Shown in pieces: positions 53,800-61,617 of a stretch of 64,000 nt of DNA (positions are counted from its first letter, which is position 1; each line of letters opens with the position of its first letter). The notes beneath the pieces were generated by a model. It worked only from the letters and a program-made list of their open reading frames with translations, was not told where the DNA came from and ran no database searches. The stretch is from Paenibacillus albiflavus (GTDB lineage Bacteria; Bacillota; Bacilli; Paenibacillales; NBRC-103111): the NCBI RefSeq assembly GCF_004344915.1, contig NZ_SKFG01000001.1, forward strand, positions 496,001 to 560,000. Reading direction: 5' to 3'. The position numbers and the translations under genes are program-made.

Positions 53800-54465
53800 T
53801 TAGACCTTAATTCTTCTACGATACAGAAAGTACCCCAGTGCAATCAGGATACCAACAACACTAAGCCCAATCGTAAATATTTGGATAATATCCAAGTGAT
53901 TAAGCAATACGTTCGATAAATAAGGGAAAGTGCCTTGTTCATAATCCATATAATCATTCCATAGCGCCCATACTGCGACTGCTGCAATAGCGCCAAGTCC
54001 AAAACGATACAAGCGAAGATACAACAGAACTTCAACTGCCATTCCCAGATGTGAAATAATAAGCATCCAGTCCTGCCACACCATCGGCGTTCCTAGAAGA
54101 TCAGCAGCTACGATCATCGTAACTGCCCATATCCCATATTTAAAGGAAGTAATGAGTGCAAACGCTTCAACGAATCCACGCATCCAAGAGCTTTGCTGGC
54201 GATTCAATAAATCTTTATTACGTAGTGAATCAATTAGCAGCCAACCAATACTTAATGTGAAAAATAAGCTTGCAGTCGGTGAATCAGGTACGAATGGCAA
54301 ATACCATAAAGGCTTCTCCGCTGCCGTATTCAAGAGCTGCTGCCAATACCACATATAGCCGTACACTGTTCCGCCCAAATTAATAAAAAATAATAACCAT
54401 AACATCGAACGATGCATATACAGATGCTTACTCCACAAAAATGAAATACCGAGTCCTTTATTCAA
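53800..54465 (-). CDS. YpjA-family (DUF1405) membrane protein
   Basis: 221 residues with about six transmembrane segments (SMLWLLFFINLGGTVYGYMWY, the PDSPTASLFFTLSIGWLLID loop, FALITSFKYGIWAV, and so on). The order qcrC-ypjA-ypjB is as in B. subtilis. Function unknown; the link to the qcr genes suggests a role near the respiratory membrane, but that is only context. Confidence 0.85.
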   Translation of the reverse strand: MNKGLGISFLWSKHLYMHRSMLWLLFFINLGGTVYGYMWYWQQLLNTAAEKPLWYLPFVPDSPTASLFFTLSIGWLLIDSLRNKDLLNRQQSSWMRGFVEAFALITSFKYGIWAVTMIVAADLLGTPMVWQDWMLIISHLGMAVEVLLYLRLYRFGLGAIAAVAVWALWNDYMDYEQGTFPYLSNVLLNHLDIIQIFTIGLSVVGILIALGYFLYRRRIKV

Positions 54466-54518
54466 TTCCGAACCACCTTCACTGCATCTTATTTAAACAT
54501 TCTGAACCATCTACAAAA

Positions 54519-54547
54519 AACCTGACTGTAAATTCTACAGTCAGGTT
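54519..54547 (-). terminator. qcrABC terminator
   Basis: A perfect 12-bp stem AACCTGACTGTA / TACAGTCAGGTT with loop AATTC. On the minus strand it is followed by six T. It begins 12 bp after the qcrC stop. Confidence 0.93.
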
Positions 54548-54558
54548 TCTCTACTATT

Positions 54559-55428
54559 TTATTCTGGTTTCTTTTGTGTTGCAAGCCATGCAATCATTTT
54601 ATCCATGTCTTCATTCGAGATACCTTTTTGTAAGCTCGAATCATAATGAGGCTTCATGGAACCATCTTTAATTTTGGTCGCCAATTCTTCTGCTGTATAT
54701 TTATCACCAACACCTAACAAAGATGGACCGCCACTGCCTTTGAGGTCAGTAGCATGACAAGCTACGCATGTTGCGCTCTTAAAGGTTTCATAAGCTGGAT
54801 CATCAGCACTGACTAGAACTGCTTTCTTTGCTGGACCCGTGCTCTTAACCCCAGATTCTTTCTCAGCTAGCTTCTCTTCATAACGGATACTGTGCTCAGG
54901 CTTAATTCCTTTAAGCTCAACTTCTTGTTGGTAGTGATGCCAAGAGAAAACAGTTAAATATGTAACAGCAGCTATTGAAAGCAGCATTATAGATGAAGCG
55001 ATTGGACGTCTATAGAAACGACGCTCTTTGCCTGTATCAAGGAATGGAGCTAATAATAATGCACCAAACATAATTGCTGGCAAGATAAGTGTACCCACGA
55101 TTTTGTAATCACCAGATGCATACGGATATTTCAATAATTGATACATAAATAAGAAATACCAGTCAGGCATTGGGATAAAACCTGGTGTAAGCGGATCAGC
55201 TGGTCTGCCTAGCGGTGCCGGATCTGACATAACTAAGCAAAGCACACCAACTAGTGCAACAACAGCGACCATCCATTCCTTAAGCAGAAAATTCGGAATA
55301 AAAACTTCCGATTTGCCCGGGTAGGAAGTGTAATCGGCAGGAACTGGTTGATCAGCAAGATTCTTCTTAACAACACGAGAATCTCCGACATAGATTATTT
55401 TTTCATCTGATTTATGACCGTGAGCCAT
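54559..55428 (-). CDS. qcrC: Menaquinol:cytochrome c reductase, cytochrome b/c subunit
   Basis: 289 residues. The N-terminal part (about 1-170) is a subunit-IV-like domain with three transmembrane helices (IPNFLLKEWMVAVVALVGVL, PGFIPMPDWYFLFMYQLLKYPY). The C-terminal part carries one c-type haem motif, CVACHATDLKG (about residues 221-231), facing outside. This fusion is typical of Bacillus-type bc complexes. It accepts electrons from the Rieske protein and passes them to cytochrome c. Confidence 0.95.
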   Translation of the reverse strand: MAHGHKSDEKIIYVGDSRVVKKNLADQPVPADYTSYPGKSEVFIPNFLLKEWMVAVVALVGVLCLVMSDPAPLGRPADPLTPGFIPMPDWYFLFMYQLLKYPYASGDYKIVGTLILPAIMFGALLLAPFLDTGKERRFYRRPIASSIMLLSIAAVTYLTVFSWHHYQQEVELKGIKPEHSIRYEEKLAEKESGVKSTGPAKKAVLVSADDPAYETFKSATCVACHATDLKGSGGPSLLGVGDKYTAEELATKIKDGSMKPHYDSSLQKGISNEDMDKMIAWLATQKKPE

Positions 55429-55452
55429 TGACTTGTATCACTCCTTTCACCT

Positions 55453-56124
55453 TTATAGCGGTCCAGAAATACCTTGCTTGCGAATCATGAGGAAGTGTCC
55501 ACCGAGCAATGCTAACAACCCTGCAGGCAAGAAGAATACGTGAATTGCAAAGAATCGTGTAAGTGTTTGTGCGCCAAGCACTTCTCCACCTTGCAATAGC
55601 TCTTGAATATAGGAACCAAGTCCTGGAACTGAAGCAGCAATTTTAACCCCTACTTGCGTAGCGAAGTATGCTTTATTGTCCCAAGGCAATAGGTAACCTG
55701 TGAAACCTAGACCTAGCATGACGAAGAAAATCAACATACCGACAATCCAGTTCATTTCACGAGGCGCCTTATATGAACCCGTAAAGAATACACGAAGTGT
55801 ATGTAAGAACATCATAACGATTACTAAACTTGCTCCCCAGTGGTGCATACCACGAACGATGGAACCGAACGCAACTTCATGCTGAAGATAGTCTACGCTC
55901 GCATAAGCGTTGATAACGTCTGGAACGTAATACATTGTTAAGAACATTCCAGATAAAATTTGAATAACGGTAATAAAAAATGTTAGTCCGCCGAAGCAAT
56001 AAACAAAAGCTGAAAAGTGATGCGCAGGGTTCACATGCTCTGGCACCTCATGGTCAGCGACATCTCTCCAGAGCGGCGTGATGTCAATACGTTCATCAAT
56101 CCAGTTGTATACAGTCTTTAACAC
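55453..56124 (-). CDS. qcrB: Menaquinol:cytochrome c reductase, cytochrome b6 subunit
   Basis: 223 residues, four transmembrane helices with the paired haem-b histidines (VRGMHHWGASLVIVMMFLHTLRVF, and FFAIHVFFLPAGLLALLGGHFLMI). GFTGYLLPWDNKAYFAT is the quinol-site region. Normal size for QcrB. It lies between qcrA and qcrC with short gaps. Confidence 0.96.
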   Translation of the reverse strand: MLKTVYNWIDERIDITPLWRDVADHEVPEHVNPAHHFSAFVYCFGGLTFFITVIQILSGMFLTMYYVPDVINAYASVDYLQHEVAFGSIVRGMHHWGASLVIVMMFLHTLRVFFTGSYKAPREMNWIVGMLIFFVMLGLGFTGYLLPWDNKAYFATQVGVKIAASVPGLGSYIQELLQGGEVLGAQTLTRFFAIHVFFLPAGLLALLGGHFLMIRKQGISGPL

Positions 56125-56140
56125 TGACGATTACGCCTCC

Positions 56141-56692
56141 TTATTTCACTTTCGTGTTGGCATGGAGTTTACCTACGTAAACAAATCCATTCTCCACTTT
56201 AATTTCATACTCATCAAGTGGAGCATCTGCTACAGCAAGCTGTTTGCCATCGATTGTGTAATGTGCGCCGTGACAAGGACAATAGTACTGATCTTTGTAA
56301 TCAGCGTTTCCATTCCATTCCACCTGACAGCCCAAATGCTTACAAGTTGGATTTAGTGCGAATATTTCGTTATCCTTTCTCACGATCCATACCTTCTGTG
56401 TTGGGTCGCTTTCATACCAACCGTCCACCTGGTGAGACACAAATTCGAAAGACTTAGGTTGATCCGTAACTTTGGATTCTTCCACTACTTTGACAAAATT
56501 TGCTTCTGGTTTCGGTTTCAAAATGGGGTCAACAGCGAATCTTACCATCGGCAGCGTCACACCAGCTGCTAAGAATGCTGTCGTTCCTCCAAGCGTATAG
56601 GTTAAAAACTGGCGACGTGACATTTCACGTCTTGATACCTCTTTGCTTGCCCGCTCTTCATTGTGATCCATGTGCTCACTCATTTTTGTCAT
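56141..56692 (-). CDS. qcrA: Menaquinol:cytochrome c reductase, Rieske iron-sulfur subunit
   Basis: 183 residues. Twin-arginine-like start (SRRQFLTY, about 25-32) before one membrane helix. The Rieske cluster is complete: Cys117-x-His119 and Cys138-x-x-His141 as ligands, with Cys122/Cys140 as the disulfide. It takes electrons from menaquinol. The start ATG 56692 has a GGGGG ribosome site. The promoter TTGACG-17-TATGAT lies about 110 bp upstream. Confidence 0.95.
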   Translation of the reverse strand: MTKMSEHMDHNEERASKEVSRREMSRRQFLTYTLGGTTAFLAAGVTLPMVRFAVDPILKPKPEANFVKVVEESKVTDQPKSFEFVSHQVDGWYESDPTQKVWIVRKDNEIFALNPTCKHLGCQVEWNGNADYKDQYYCPCHGAHYTIDGKQLAVADAPLDEYEIKVENGFVYVGKLHANTKVK

Positions 56693-56804
56693 GCTACCCC
56701 CCTAAACTGTTAGCACATACCCGGTAACTAACATTTCATATTAAACCATATCTTCTTGTGTCTCGTTCGACAACATCATAACCACATCATACTAGGACAT
56801 AAAT

Positions 56805-56833
56805 ATCATAATCTACGTCTTATAGACCGTCAA
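56805..56833 (-). promoter_or_regulatory. Candidate sigma-A promoter of qcrABC
   Basis: On the minus strand TTGACG (56833-56828) and TATGAT (56810-56805) are exactly 17 bp apart. The start would be near 56798, giving a leader of about 105 nt. Confidence 0.6.
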
Positions 56834-56907
56834 TAATGGCAACCTCCAATATACGAAACGTTTGCCAAAGTATTCAGTAAATTTAACGAAATTGTCACAT
56901 CTATGAT

Positions 56908-57339
56908 TTAAGTCACAGGTCTCCACATTTGACTCACTTTTTTGTTCAAATTTTCACGTGTTTCCTGCGGGTTTGCTCGCAGTAAATTAACGTCTACATA
57001 AATAAACAAATCTGCATCTTCCATGACCCAATTCTGAATATCAGATTGAATCGTTAGCAGAATAACATGCTTAAATCCATTCTCTTTGATTCGGCGTGCA
57101 AGCTCATTAACAGCCGCTTCGGAATGCCCATCAACCGTAAAATGCATGGCTGGGTATGTAACAAGTCGTCCATGGAACGGCTTCTCCAGGCAATCAAGCG
57201 CATCTCTTAAATCTTCTAGCCTTGCAGTTGCTTGGACGGGATTCTCTCGCCCTGTAAGCCCTGTCAAAGGCAACAAGCACGTATCCAAATATGGACTTAA
57301 GCTTTCCCATTTGTCTGACTCAATCTCACTAAATTTCAT
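56908..57339 (-). CDS. YpiF-family (DUF2487) protein
   Basis: About 143 residues from ATG 57339 (AGGTGG 11 bp upstream). An ATG 11 codons earlier, with AGGTTG before it, is an equal alternative. Typical DUF2487 features: ESLSPYLDTCLLPLTGL near the start, LVTYPAMHF, and HVILLTIQSDI. B. subtilis ypiF lies just before qcrA, as here. Function unknown; no membrane segment. Confidence 0.82.
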   Translation of the reverse strand: MKFSEIESDKWESLSPYLDTCLLPLTGLTGRENPVQATARLEDLRDALDCLEKPFHGRLVTYPAMHFTVDGHSEAAVNELARRIKENGFKHVILLTIQSDIQNWVMEDADLFIYVDVNLLRANPQETRENLNKKVSQMWRPVT

Positions 57340-57554
57340 AGTACGAATGCCACCTGCTCTCTTTATTTCCATTGCAACCTAATAATTTTACAATAAATAG
57401 AGTGATTCCAAAAGTCAATCTATTCAATTAATAAAGATTGCACGAAGGAAGCAGTTCCATATTCGCAACCAAACAGCGCTGCAAGCTCCCCCTATCATTG
57501 AAAGCAAGCAACGCTGTTAGCGACCTCCTATTCAGTTCTTGCAGACGGAACATG

Positions 57555-57743
57555 TTAACCGAGAACTTGCAAAGACTTTAATTCTGAAGTTAGTGTAAGG
57601 AATGTTACTTCGTCCCCTTCGGCTAAAGCATGATCGATCGCTTCGTAAAGATGGTCTTGTTTGAATTTTAACAATGCTTCATCCAAAATCATCTCAGCGA
57701 ATAGGTTCAGCATCACATCGCTCGAAACATTCATTTTTCCCAT
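57555..57743 (-). CDS. Small IDEAL-domain protein
   Basis: 62 residues from ATG 57743, with GGAGGTAAGTCCT upstream; a TTG five codons earlier is inside that site. Nearly the whole chain is one IDEAL domain (LNLFAEMILDEALLKFKQDHLYEAIDHALAEGDEVTFLTLTSEL). In B. subtilis this domain forms the C-terminus of YpiB, encoded at this place; here the YpiB N-terminal domain is absent, so a stand-alone version occupies the locus. It may bind another protein. Its ribosome site derives from the 3' end of a decayed carbonic-anhydrase-like gene. Confidence 0.82.
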   Translation of the reverse strand: MGKMNVSSDVMLNLFAEMILDEALLKFKQDHLYEAIDHALAEGDEVTFLTLTSELKSLQVLG

Positions 57744-57764
57744 AGGACTTACCTCCAAGCACCG

Positions 57765-57991
57765 TCTTAATTTTCACTGCTAAAGCTTCTTCTGTAACTA
57801 GTGAACCCGCTCCTACTTAAGCATATTCACCGATTTCTGCTCCGTTATGTACAATAGCCCTCATACCAATTAATGTACCTTTGCCTATGGTGCAGCCATG
57901 ATTATAGCTCTATGTCCCACAGACACTTCATCCCTAATCCTTAAGGGCTAATCTATATTCACATGACCTATACAAGCGTCTTGAATATTAC
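57765..57991 (-). pseudogene. Decayed hexapeptide-repeat (gamma-carbonic-anhydrase-like) gene, 3' part
   Basis: Reading the minus strand from about 57991 gives SSSNIQDACIGHVNID, stop (TAG), PLRIRDEVSVGHRAI. After a frame change it reads HGCTIGKGTLIGM, RAIVHNGAEIGEYA, stop (TAA), VGAGSLVTEEAL. These are consecutive left-handed beta-helix turns of the YrdA/YtoA gamma-carbonic-anhydrase family, which normally reads SNIQDG, IGDNVTVGHGAILHGCTIG, IGMGAIVL. The gene has lost its 5' half and carries two stops and one frameshift, so it is dead. Its end runs into the ribosome site of the IDEAL gene. Confidence 0.88.
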
Positions 57992-57996
57992 TTGAA

Positions 57997-59115
57997 CTAA
58001 TGATGTGGAAGCTTGATTGCTGACTCTTCACGCTGATTGCTGCTACCTAAAATAGTCATCCCTAATTTCGTAACCTTAATCGATGGAGCATCAGCTGCAG
58101 GTATTTCACCTATAGCGATCATCCCGAGATGCATAAGCATTTGGATGATTCTTTCTTCGAATATCGTCTCCGATTTATCGTAATAGAACTGTCGTATGAA
58201 TGGACATAATGTATCTGCCAATGTCTTACTGCTCACCCACTCACGAGCCAATTGATGAATCCAGTGAATAAGCGATTGCAAATTAGGGATTGGTCCCTTA
58301 TACATCCGAATCCAAAAGCGATATACATCAGATGGATTTTCTTTCATTCCCTTGTCAATTCTAGACTTGCCCTCAAGTGCTAACGTAACCATTCCCTCAG
58401 CTTCCTCAATTAATTTGTTAAAATAACAATAATCGTAAATAAGCGAGAAACGATTAGGGTACTCTTTGAACTTGCGACCATAACCAAAACGCCAACCACT
58501 TTTAACGATAGGTTCTTCCTGTACAGACAAGTATTCAAGTATTTGTGCCACTTGCTTCTTGTACATAAAATGATCGACAGTCATGAGAACATGATGTTCA
58601 GCTACAAAGTGTAGAAATCTGTAGATGTCATCCACGATCAGGGTTTGTTCATCCCGATAAATTTCTGGTTCTCCTGTGTACTGTAAATTTGCTTGGAATT
58701 TATGTGACAGTACATCATTGAATCTGGTTTTGAAATCTTGCGGAACTTGATACAAATATTTGGTCTGCATAGAGAAACCATTAAAAATCCAGCCTAACCC
58801 TTTGAATCTTGATATCGTCTCACGTGGATTCCAATTATCATCCTCTTGCTCAAATTTCGCTAATTTAACCCCTGCTAGCAGCTCCTCAAGCGAGAATAAA
58901 GATCGACTATCGAACATCAAAGTATTTAAAAAGCGAATTTCTTCCATTTTTAATTTGGAAATCTGCTGCTCAAATACCTCTTTGCGACTAACCGACATGA
59001 GGATGGATTGTATCAACTCGTTCTTTGAATGGGAGTTGCAGTCACAATTATAATTAGATGCAATTCGACTTAACTCTTGAATATCGGCGTAACTAAGCAT
59101 ATCTGCAAAATTCAT
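57997..59115 (-). CDS. Protein of unknown function, helical, winged-helix-like
   Basis: 372 residues from ATG 59115 (TGGGAGGTAGCGTCC upstream); an ATG 17 codons earlier is unlikely. I do not recognise it with confidence. The first 100 residues (FADMLSYADIQELSRIASNYNC, NELIQSILMSVSRKEVFEQQISKLKMEEIRFL) look like small helical DNA-binding repeats as in proteins carrying an XPB/Ssl2-like N-terminal domain. The end (IQMLMHLGMIAIGEI... IKVTKLGMTIL) looks like a winged helix. No helicase motor is present. It is followed by the decayed hexapeptide gene. Confidence 0.7.
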   Translation of the reverse strand: MNFADMLSYADIQELSRIASNYNCDCNSHSKNELIQSILMSVSRKEVFEQQISKLKMEEIRFLNTLMFDSRSLFSLEELLAGVKLAKFEQEDDNWNPRETISRFKGLGWIFNGFSMQTKYLYQVPQDFKTRFNDVLSHKFQANLQYTGEPEIYRDEQTLIVDDIYRFLHFVAEHHVLMTVDHFMYKKQVAQILEYLSVQEEPIVKSGWRFGYGRKFKEYPNRFSLIYDYCYFNKLIEEAEGMVTLALEGKSRIDKGMKENPSDVYRFWIRMYKGPIPNLQSLIHWIHQLAREWVSSKTLADTLCPFIRQFYYDKSETIFEERIIQMLMHLGMIAIGEIPAADAPSIKVTKLGMTILGSSNQREESAIKLPHH

Positions 59116-59190
59116 GGACGCTACCTCCCAGCAAAAGGTATTATCCATTATTGGATTTATTTGCAAAAATATTCTAACACAAATAAAAAA

Positions 59191-59238
59191 AACATAGCGC
59201 AGGCAATTGAAGCTAGTTCAAATCGCCATTGCTATGTT
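59191..59238 (-). terminator. Terminator of the histidine phosphatase gene
   Basis: AACATAGC (59191-59198) / GCTATGTT (59231-59238) with further inner pairing GGC/GCC, followed on the minus strand by a run of eight T. The right arm overlaps the stop codon. Confidence 0.85.
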
Positions 59239-59809
59239 AATCAAGATGTCTTGTGCACGAATAAAGCGAACAAGACCAGCCGTATTCATCGTGCTCTATA
59301 ATCGTTAGTGAAGTATTCGTCAAATAACCATCAGGCTCCTCCAGATCCAGCACCCGAAGGACGGTGCCGATAAAAGAACCGTGAGAAACAATTAAAATCC
59401 GTTCACCAGGATGTTGAAGTTTAAGTTGAGCTTCGAATTCGGACCAGCGACCAATCACAGACTCATCGCTCTCGACTCCAAGCTCCAATTGTCTCCATTC
59501 ATTACCATATCGTTCAATCCGCTCTTCAAGTGTTGTTCCCTCTAATTGACCGAAGGAGCGCTCACGCAATTTAGGGCTTGCTTCAAGCATTGGAATTCCC
59601 GATTCAGCAGCAATGATTTGTGCTGTTTCATGTGCACGAGATAAATCACTGCTTACGATATAATCCCAATCTAGCTTTCTAAATCTTCTACCAAGCAGAT
59701 GAGCTTGCGAACGACCCTCGTTAGTTAGCTCAATGTCTAGTTGTCCTTGCAATTTACCAAGCTGATTCCACTGTGTGGCGCCATGCCTAATAAGTCCATA
59801 GATTGTCAT
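59237..59809 (-). CDS. Histidine phosphatase family protein (phosphoglycerate-mutase-like)
   Basis: 190 residues. The phospho-histidine motif is LIRHGATQWNQLGKLQGQLDIELTNEGRSQA; the second catalytic His lies in ILIVSHGSFIG. It probably acts as a small-molecule phosphatase (PhoE/CobC-like) rather than a glycolytic mutase, because the chain is short. It follows the anti-sigma gene by about 80 bp and has its own terminator on each side. Confidence 0.9.
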   Translation of the reverse strand: MTIYGLIRHGATQWNQLGKLQGQLDIELTNEGRSQAHLLGRRFRKLDWDYIVSSDLSRAHETAQIIAAESGIPMLEASPKLRERSFGQLEGTTLEERIERYGNEWRQLELGVESDESVIGRWSEFEAQLKLQHPGERILIVSHGSFIGTVLRVLDLEEPDGYLTNTSLTIIEHDEYGWSCSLYSCTRHLD

Positions 59810-59864
59810 TCATACCTCCGCTATGATTATGGTAGATACTTGATATGAGGAACATAAAATAAAA

Positions 59865-59880
59865 ATGCCCCTTAGGGCAT
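59865..59880 (-). terminator. Terminator of the sigma/anti-sigma operon
   Basis: ATGCCC-CTTA-GGGCAT hairpin; on the minus strand followed by TTTTATTTTATG. It lies 10 bp after the anti-sigma stop. Confidence 0.82.
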
Positions 59881-59889
59881 CATTATACA

Positions 59890-60534
59890 TTATCCTTTGA
59901 TTCTAGAGAACCAATTGAGAACAAGAATAGCAGTTATAAATCCCAAGATCGACAAAATCAATAGAAAATGTGAATAGGATTGTATTGGCCCCATATGGAA
60001 TGGGAAGGGATCAATAAATGTTTGGGATACACTCGCTACTGCTGTAGCCATATTATACTCGCTTGTAGGCTTGCTGCCGCTTAAATCCAAAGTTTGAGGA
60101 ATCTGAATGGAATATACGGACGGGTCTGCTGTTGCCACTTGATTAGCCGTAGTGAAAACATTACCCAATAGTGCAAATAAGAAGGAACAAACAAATAGAG
60201 CTAAACAAAACGAGATGACTAATGTCAAGTTCTTCTTAAACTTATCTGAAATGGCATACATCCGATTATGAACGGGCATACGCCATGATTCATCGGAATA
60301 AATTCGAGACATGACATCTTTGGTTATGGTCTTATGATCGCTATTTACTTCTGCTGCCATGTCAAAGTCTTCAAGCTCAGATTGAATCATCATCTCCGTA
60401 GATTCCCAGATCTTGAATTCTTCATAACAAGATTCGCATGCCTTAATATGTTGATCGACAGCATTACGCCTTAGATCATTCTCAGGCAGACTCCAATAAA
60501 CGGAAAATGTTTCCCGAATATCATCGCATTTCAT
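59890..60534 (-). CDS. Anti-sigma factor with zinc-finger (zf-HC2) domain
   Basis: 214 residues. The N-terminal anti-sigma domain has His29-x3-Cys33-x2-Cys36 (DQHIKACESC), the zinc-binding ZAS motif. Two membrane helices follow (LTLVISFCLALFVCSFLFALLGN, about 120-143; FLLILSILGFITAILVLNWF, about 188-208) with about 45 residues outside between them. It should hold the ECF sigma factor at the membrane until an envelope signal arrives. It starts 15 bp after the sigma gene. Confidence 0.9.
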   Translation of the reverse strand: MKCDDIRETFSVYWSLPENDLRRNAVDQHIKACESCYEEFKIWESTEMMIQSELEDFDMAAEVNSDHKTITKDVMSRIYSDESWRMPVHNRMYAISDKFKKNLTLVISFCLALFVCSFLFALLGNVFTTANQVATADPSVYSIQIPQTLDLSGSKPTSEYNMATAVASVSQTFIDPFPFHMGPIQSYSHFLLILSILGFITAILVLNWFSRIKG

Positions 60535-60549
60535 TGTAATACACCCTCT

Positions 60550-61122
60550 CTAGCCCTTGAAGGAAGATTCTAGATAGTATGGCTCAAGCTGCAGCTTAAC
60601 ACTGGCTCTGGCACGGAACAATAAGGACTTGACTGAGCTAACTGTCTGCCCGAGAATATTAGCAATTTCTTGGTAGTCCATCTCATCATATTCACGCAAG
60701 ATGAGAGCTGAACGTTGTTTATCCGGCAATGAATTTATAGCTTCACGCACCTTCAAAACTTGTTCACCGCGAATAACTGCCTGCTCAGGAAGAACGTCTT
60801 TAGCAGTCTGAGAAGCTTGCGCACTCTGCTCTAACGATAGCTTCATTGTTCTATGTTTACGTAATTCGCTTAACACCGTATTGCGAGCAATGGTATACAA
60901 CCAAGTAGAGAATGATGCTTCTACCTCACGAAAGGAGTGCAAGCTGCGATAAGCTTTATAGAACGTTTCGTTACATAAATCCTCAGCCATCGTTTCAAGG
61001 CCAGCGCTTTTTAGCATATGGTATATAAAAGACAAGATTTTACGCTCGTAACGACGCATTAGGATCCCATATGCCTCGGCATTACCATCTTTAATTTCTC
61101 GGATCAAATCTGAATCCATCAT
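60550..61122 (-). CDS. ECF-family RNA polymerase sigma factor
   Basis: 190 residues with only regions 2 and 4. Region 2: YGILMRRYERKILSFIYHMLKS... MAEDLCNETFYKAYRSLHSF and FSTWLYTIARNTVLSELRKH. Region 4: INSLPDKQRSALILREYDEMDYQEIANILGQTVSSVKSLLFRARASVK. It probably controls an envelope stress regulon, and its anti-sigma partner is next. GGAGG is 9 bp before the double ATG. A candidate autoregulatory site GCAACTTTT is near 61202-61210, but the -10 is unclear. I cannot assign it to a named Bacillus sigma factor. Confidence 0.92.
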   Translation of the reverse strand: MMDSDLIREIKDGNAEAYGILMRRYERKILSFIYHMLKSAGLETMAEDLCNETFYKAYRSLHSFREVEASFSTWLYTIARNTVLSELRKHRTMKLSLEQSAQASQTAKDVLPEQAVIRGEQVLKVREAINSLPDKQRSALILREYDEMDYQEIANILGQTVSSVKSLLFRARASVKLQLEPYYLESSFKG

Positions 61123-61410
61123 TACTAACGCACCTCCCTGTCTTCTAATCTGCTCTCAGTCTGAATGCCCTACCCAATTGTACTGTACTAAGAGAGAAAA
61201 GTTGCGCTGCCTTTAGACAGCTAACATAAACTTCTTGATTATTAGCTAAATTCCTGCAAATCTCGATATTAATTATAAATGAAATTTCAGATAAATGTCC
61301 AATGTTTGAATACCCAAGTTTAATATATGTTTGATATTTCAGAATATTATCATAAGTGTTATGCCTATTCAATGCAATCATATGTAAGCAGCTTACGAAA
61401 CGTACGCAAA

Positions 61411-61500
61411 GAAAAAAAAAAGACTGCGAAATCTTCGCAGCCCGTTACTCATCATCAGAGTAACTATTATCGGATAGGAGTGGAGAGAAACCATACTGTA
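61411..61500 (-). ncRNA. Candidate small RNA of about 85-90 nt
   Basis: Starting 6-7 bp after a consensus promoter, the minus-strand transcript has a CU-rich 5' part (TTTCTCTCCACTCCTATCC), a hairpin GTTACTC-7nt-GAGTAAC (61444-61464) and a terminator CTGCGAA-GAT-TTCGCAG (61424-61440) followed by about ten T. No open frame of note fits inside. The CU-rich tract could pair with ribosome sites, as in several Gram-positive regulatory RNAs. The alternative is an attenuated leader of the sigma operon 290 bp further on. Confidence 0.6.
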
Positions 61501-61505
61501 CTTTT

Positions 61506-61557
61506 ATTATATGTATACGTTTTCAAAATGTCAACGGTTTTTTTGAAAACGCTTTAA
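61506..61557 (-). promoter_or_regulatory. Consensus promoter flanked by two CcpA (cre)-like boxes
   Basis: On the minus strand TTGACA (61534-61529), 17 bp, TATAAT (61511-61506): a perfect sigma-A promoter. Between the two elements lies TGTATACGTTTTCA (61512-61525) and just upstream TGAAAACGCTTTAA (61544-61557). Each matches the cre pattern TGWNANCGNTNWCA with one deviation. In addition GTTTTCAAAA / TTTTGAAAAC (61519-61528, 61541-61550) form a dyad around the -35. CcpA repression is inferred. Confidence 0.65.
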
Positions 61558-61578
61558 TTATTATTAATAAAGCAAGAA

Positions 61579-61615
61579 TGCCCTTTCCTTCAGACAAGCT
61601 GAAGTCAAGGACATC
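61579..61615 (-). terminator. Terminator of the trp-hisC-tyrA transcript
   Basis: ATGCCCTTTCCTTCAG / CTGAAGTCAAGGACAT arms with a few mismatches; the core is CTTCAG / CTGAAG. On the minus strand the tail is TCTTGCTTTATTAATAATAATT. It begins 3 bp after the tyrA stop. Confidence 0.65.
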
Positions 61616-61617
61616 CT

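Larger units (their letters stand above)
61123..61617. other. Intergenic region between tyrA and the sigma factor gene
   Basis: About 495 bp. From right to left in the reading direction: tyrA terminator (61579-61615), two cre-like sites and a consensus promoter (61506-61557), a candidate small RNA (61411-61500), then about 290 bp of AT-rich leader of the sigma gene. A 78-codon frame at 61145-61381 has no ribosome site or family resemblance and is not counted. Confidence 0.75.

Noticed and set aside
56855-56870. A further cre-like box upstream of the qcr promoter
   Set aside because: Only the AAACGTTT core is present; the outer TG/CA bases do not fit, so it is not reported as a CcpA site.
61145-61381. 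78-codon minus-strand frame upstream of the sigma factor gene
   Set aside because: It has no ribosome site, no family resemblance and an AT-rich, low-complexity composition, and it lies in the leader region between the small-RNA terminator and the sigma gene.
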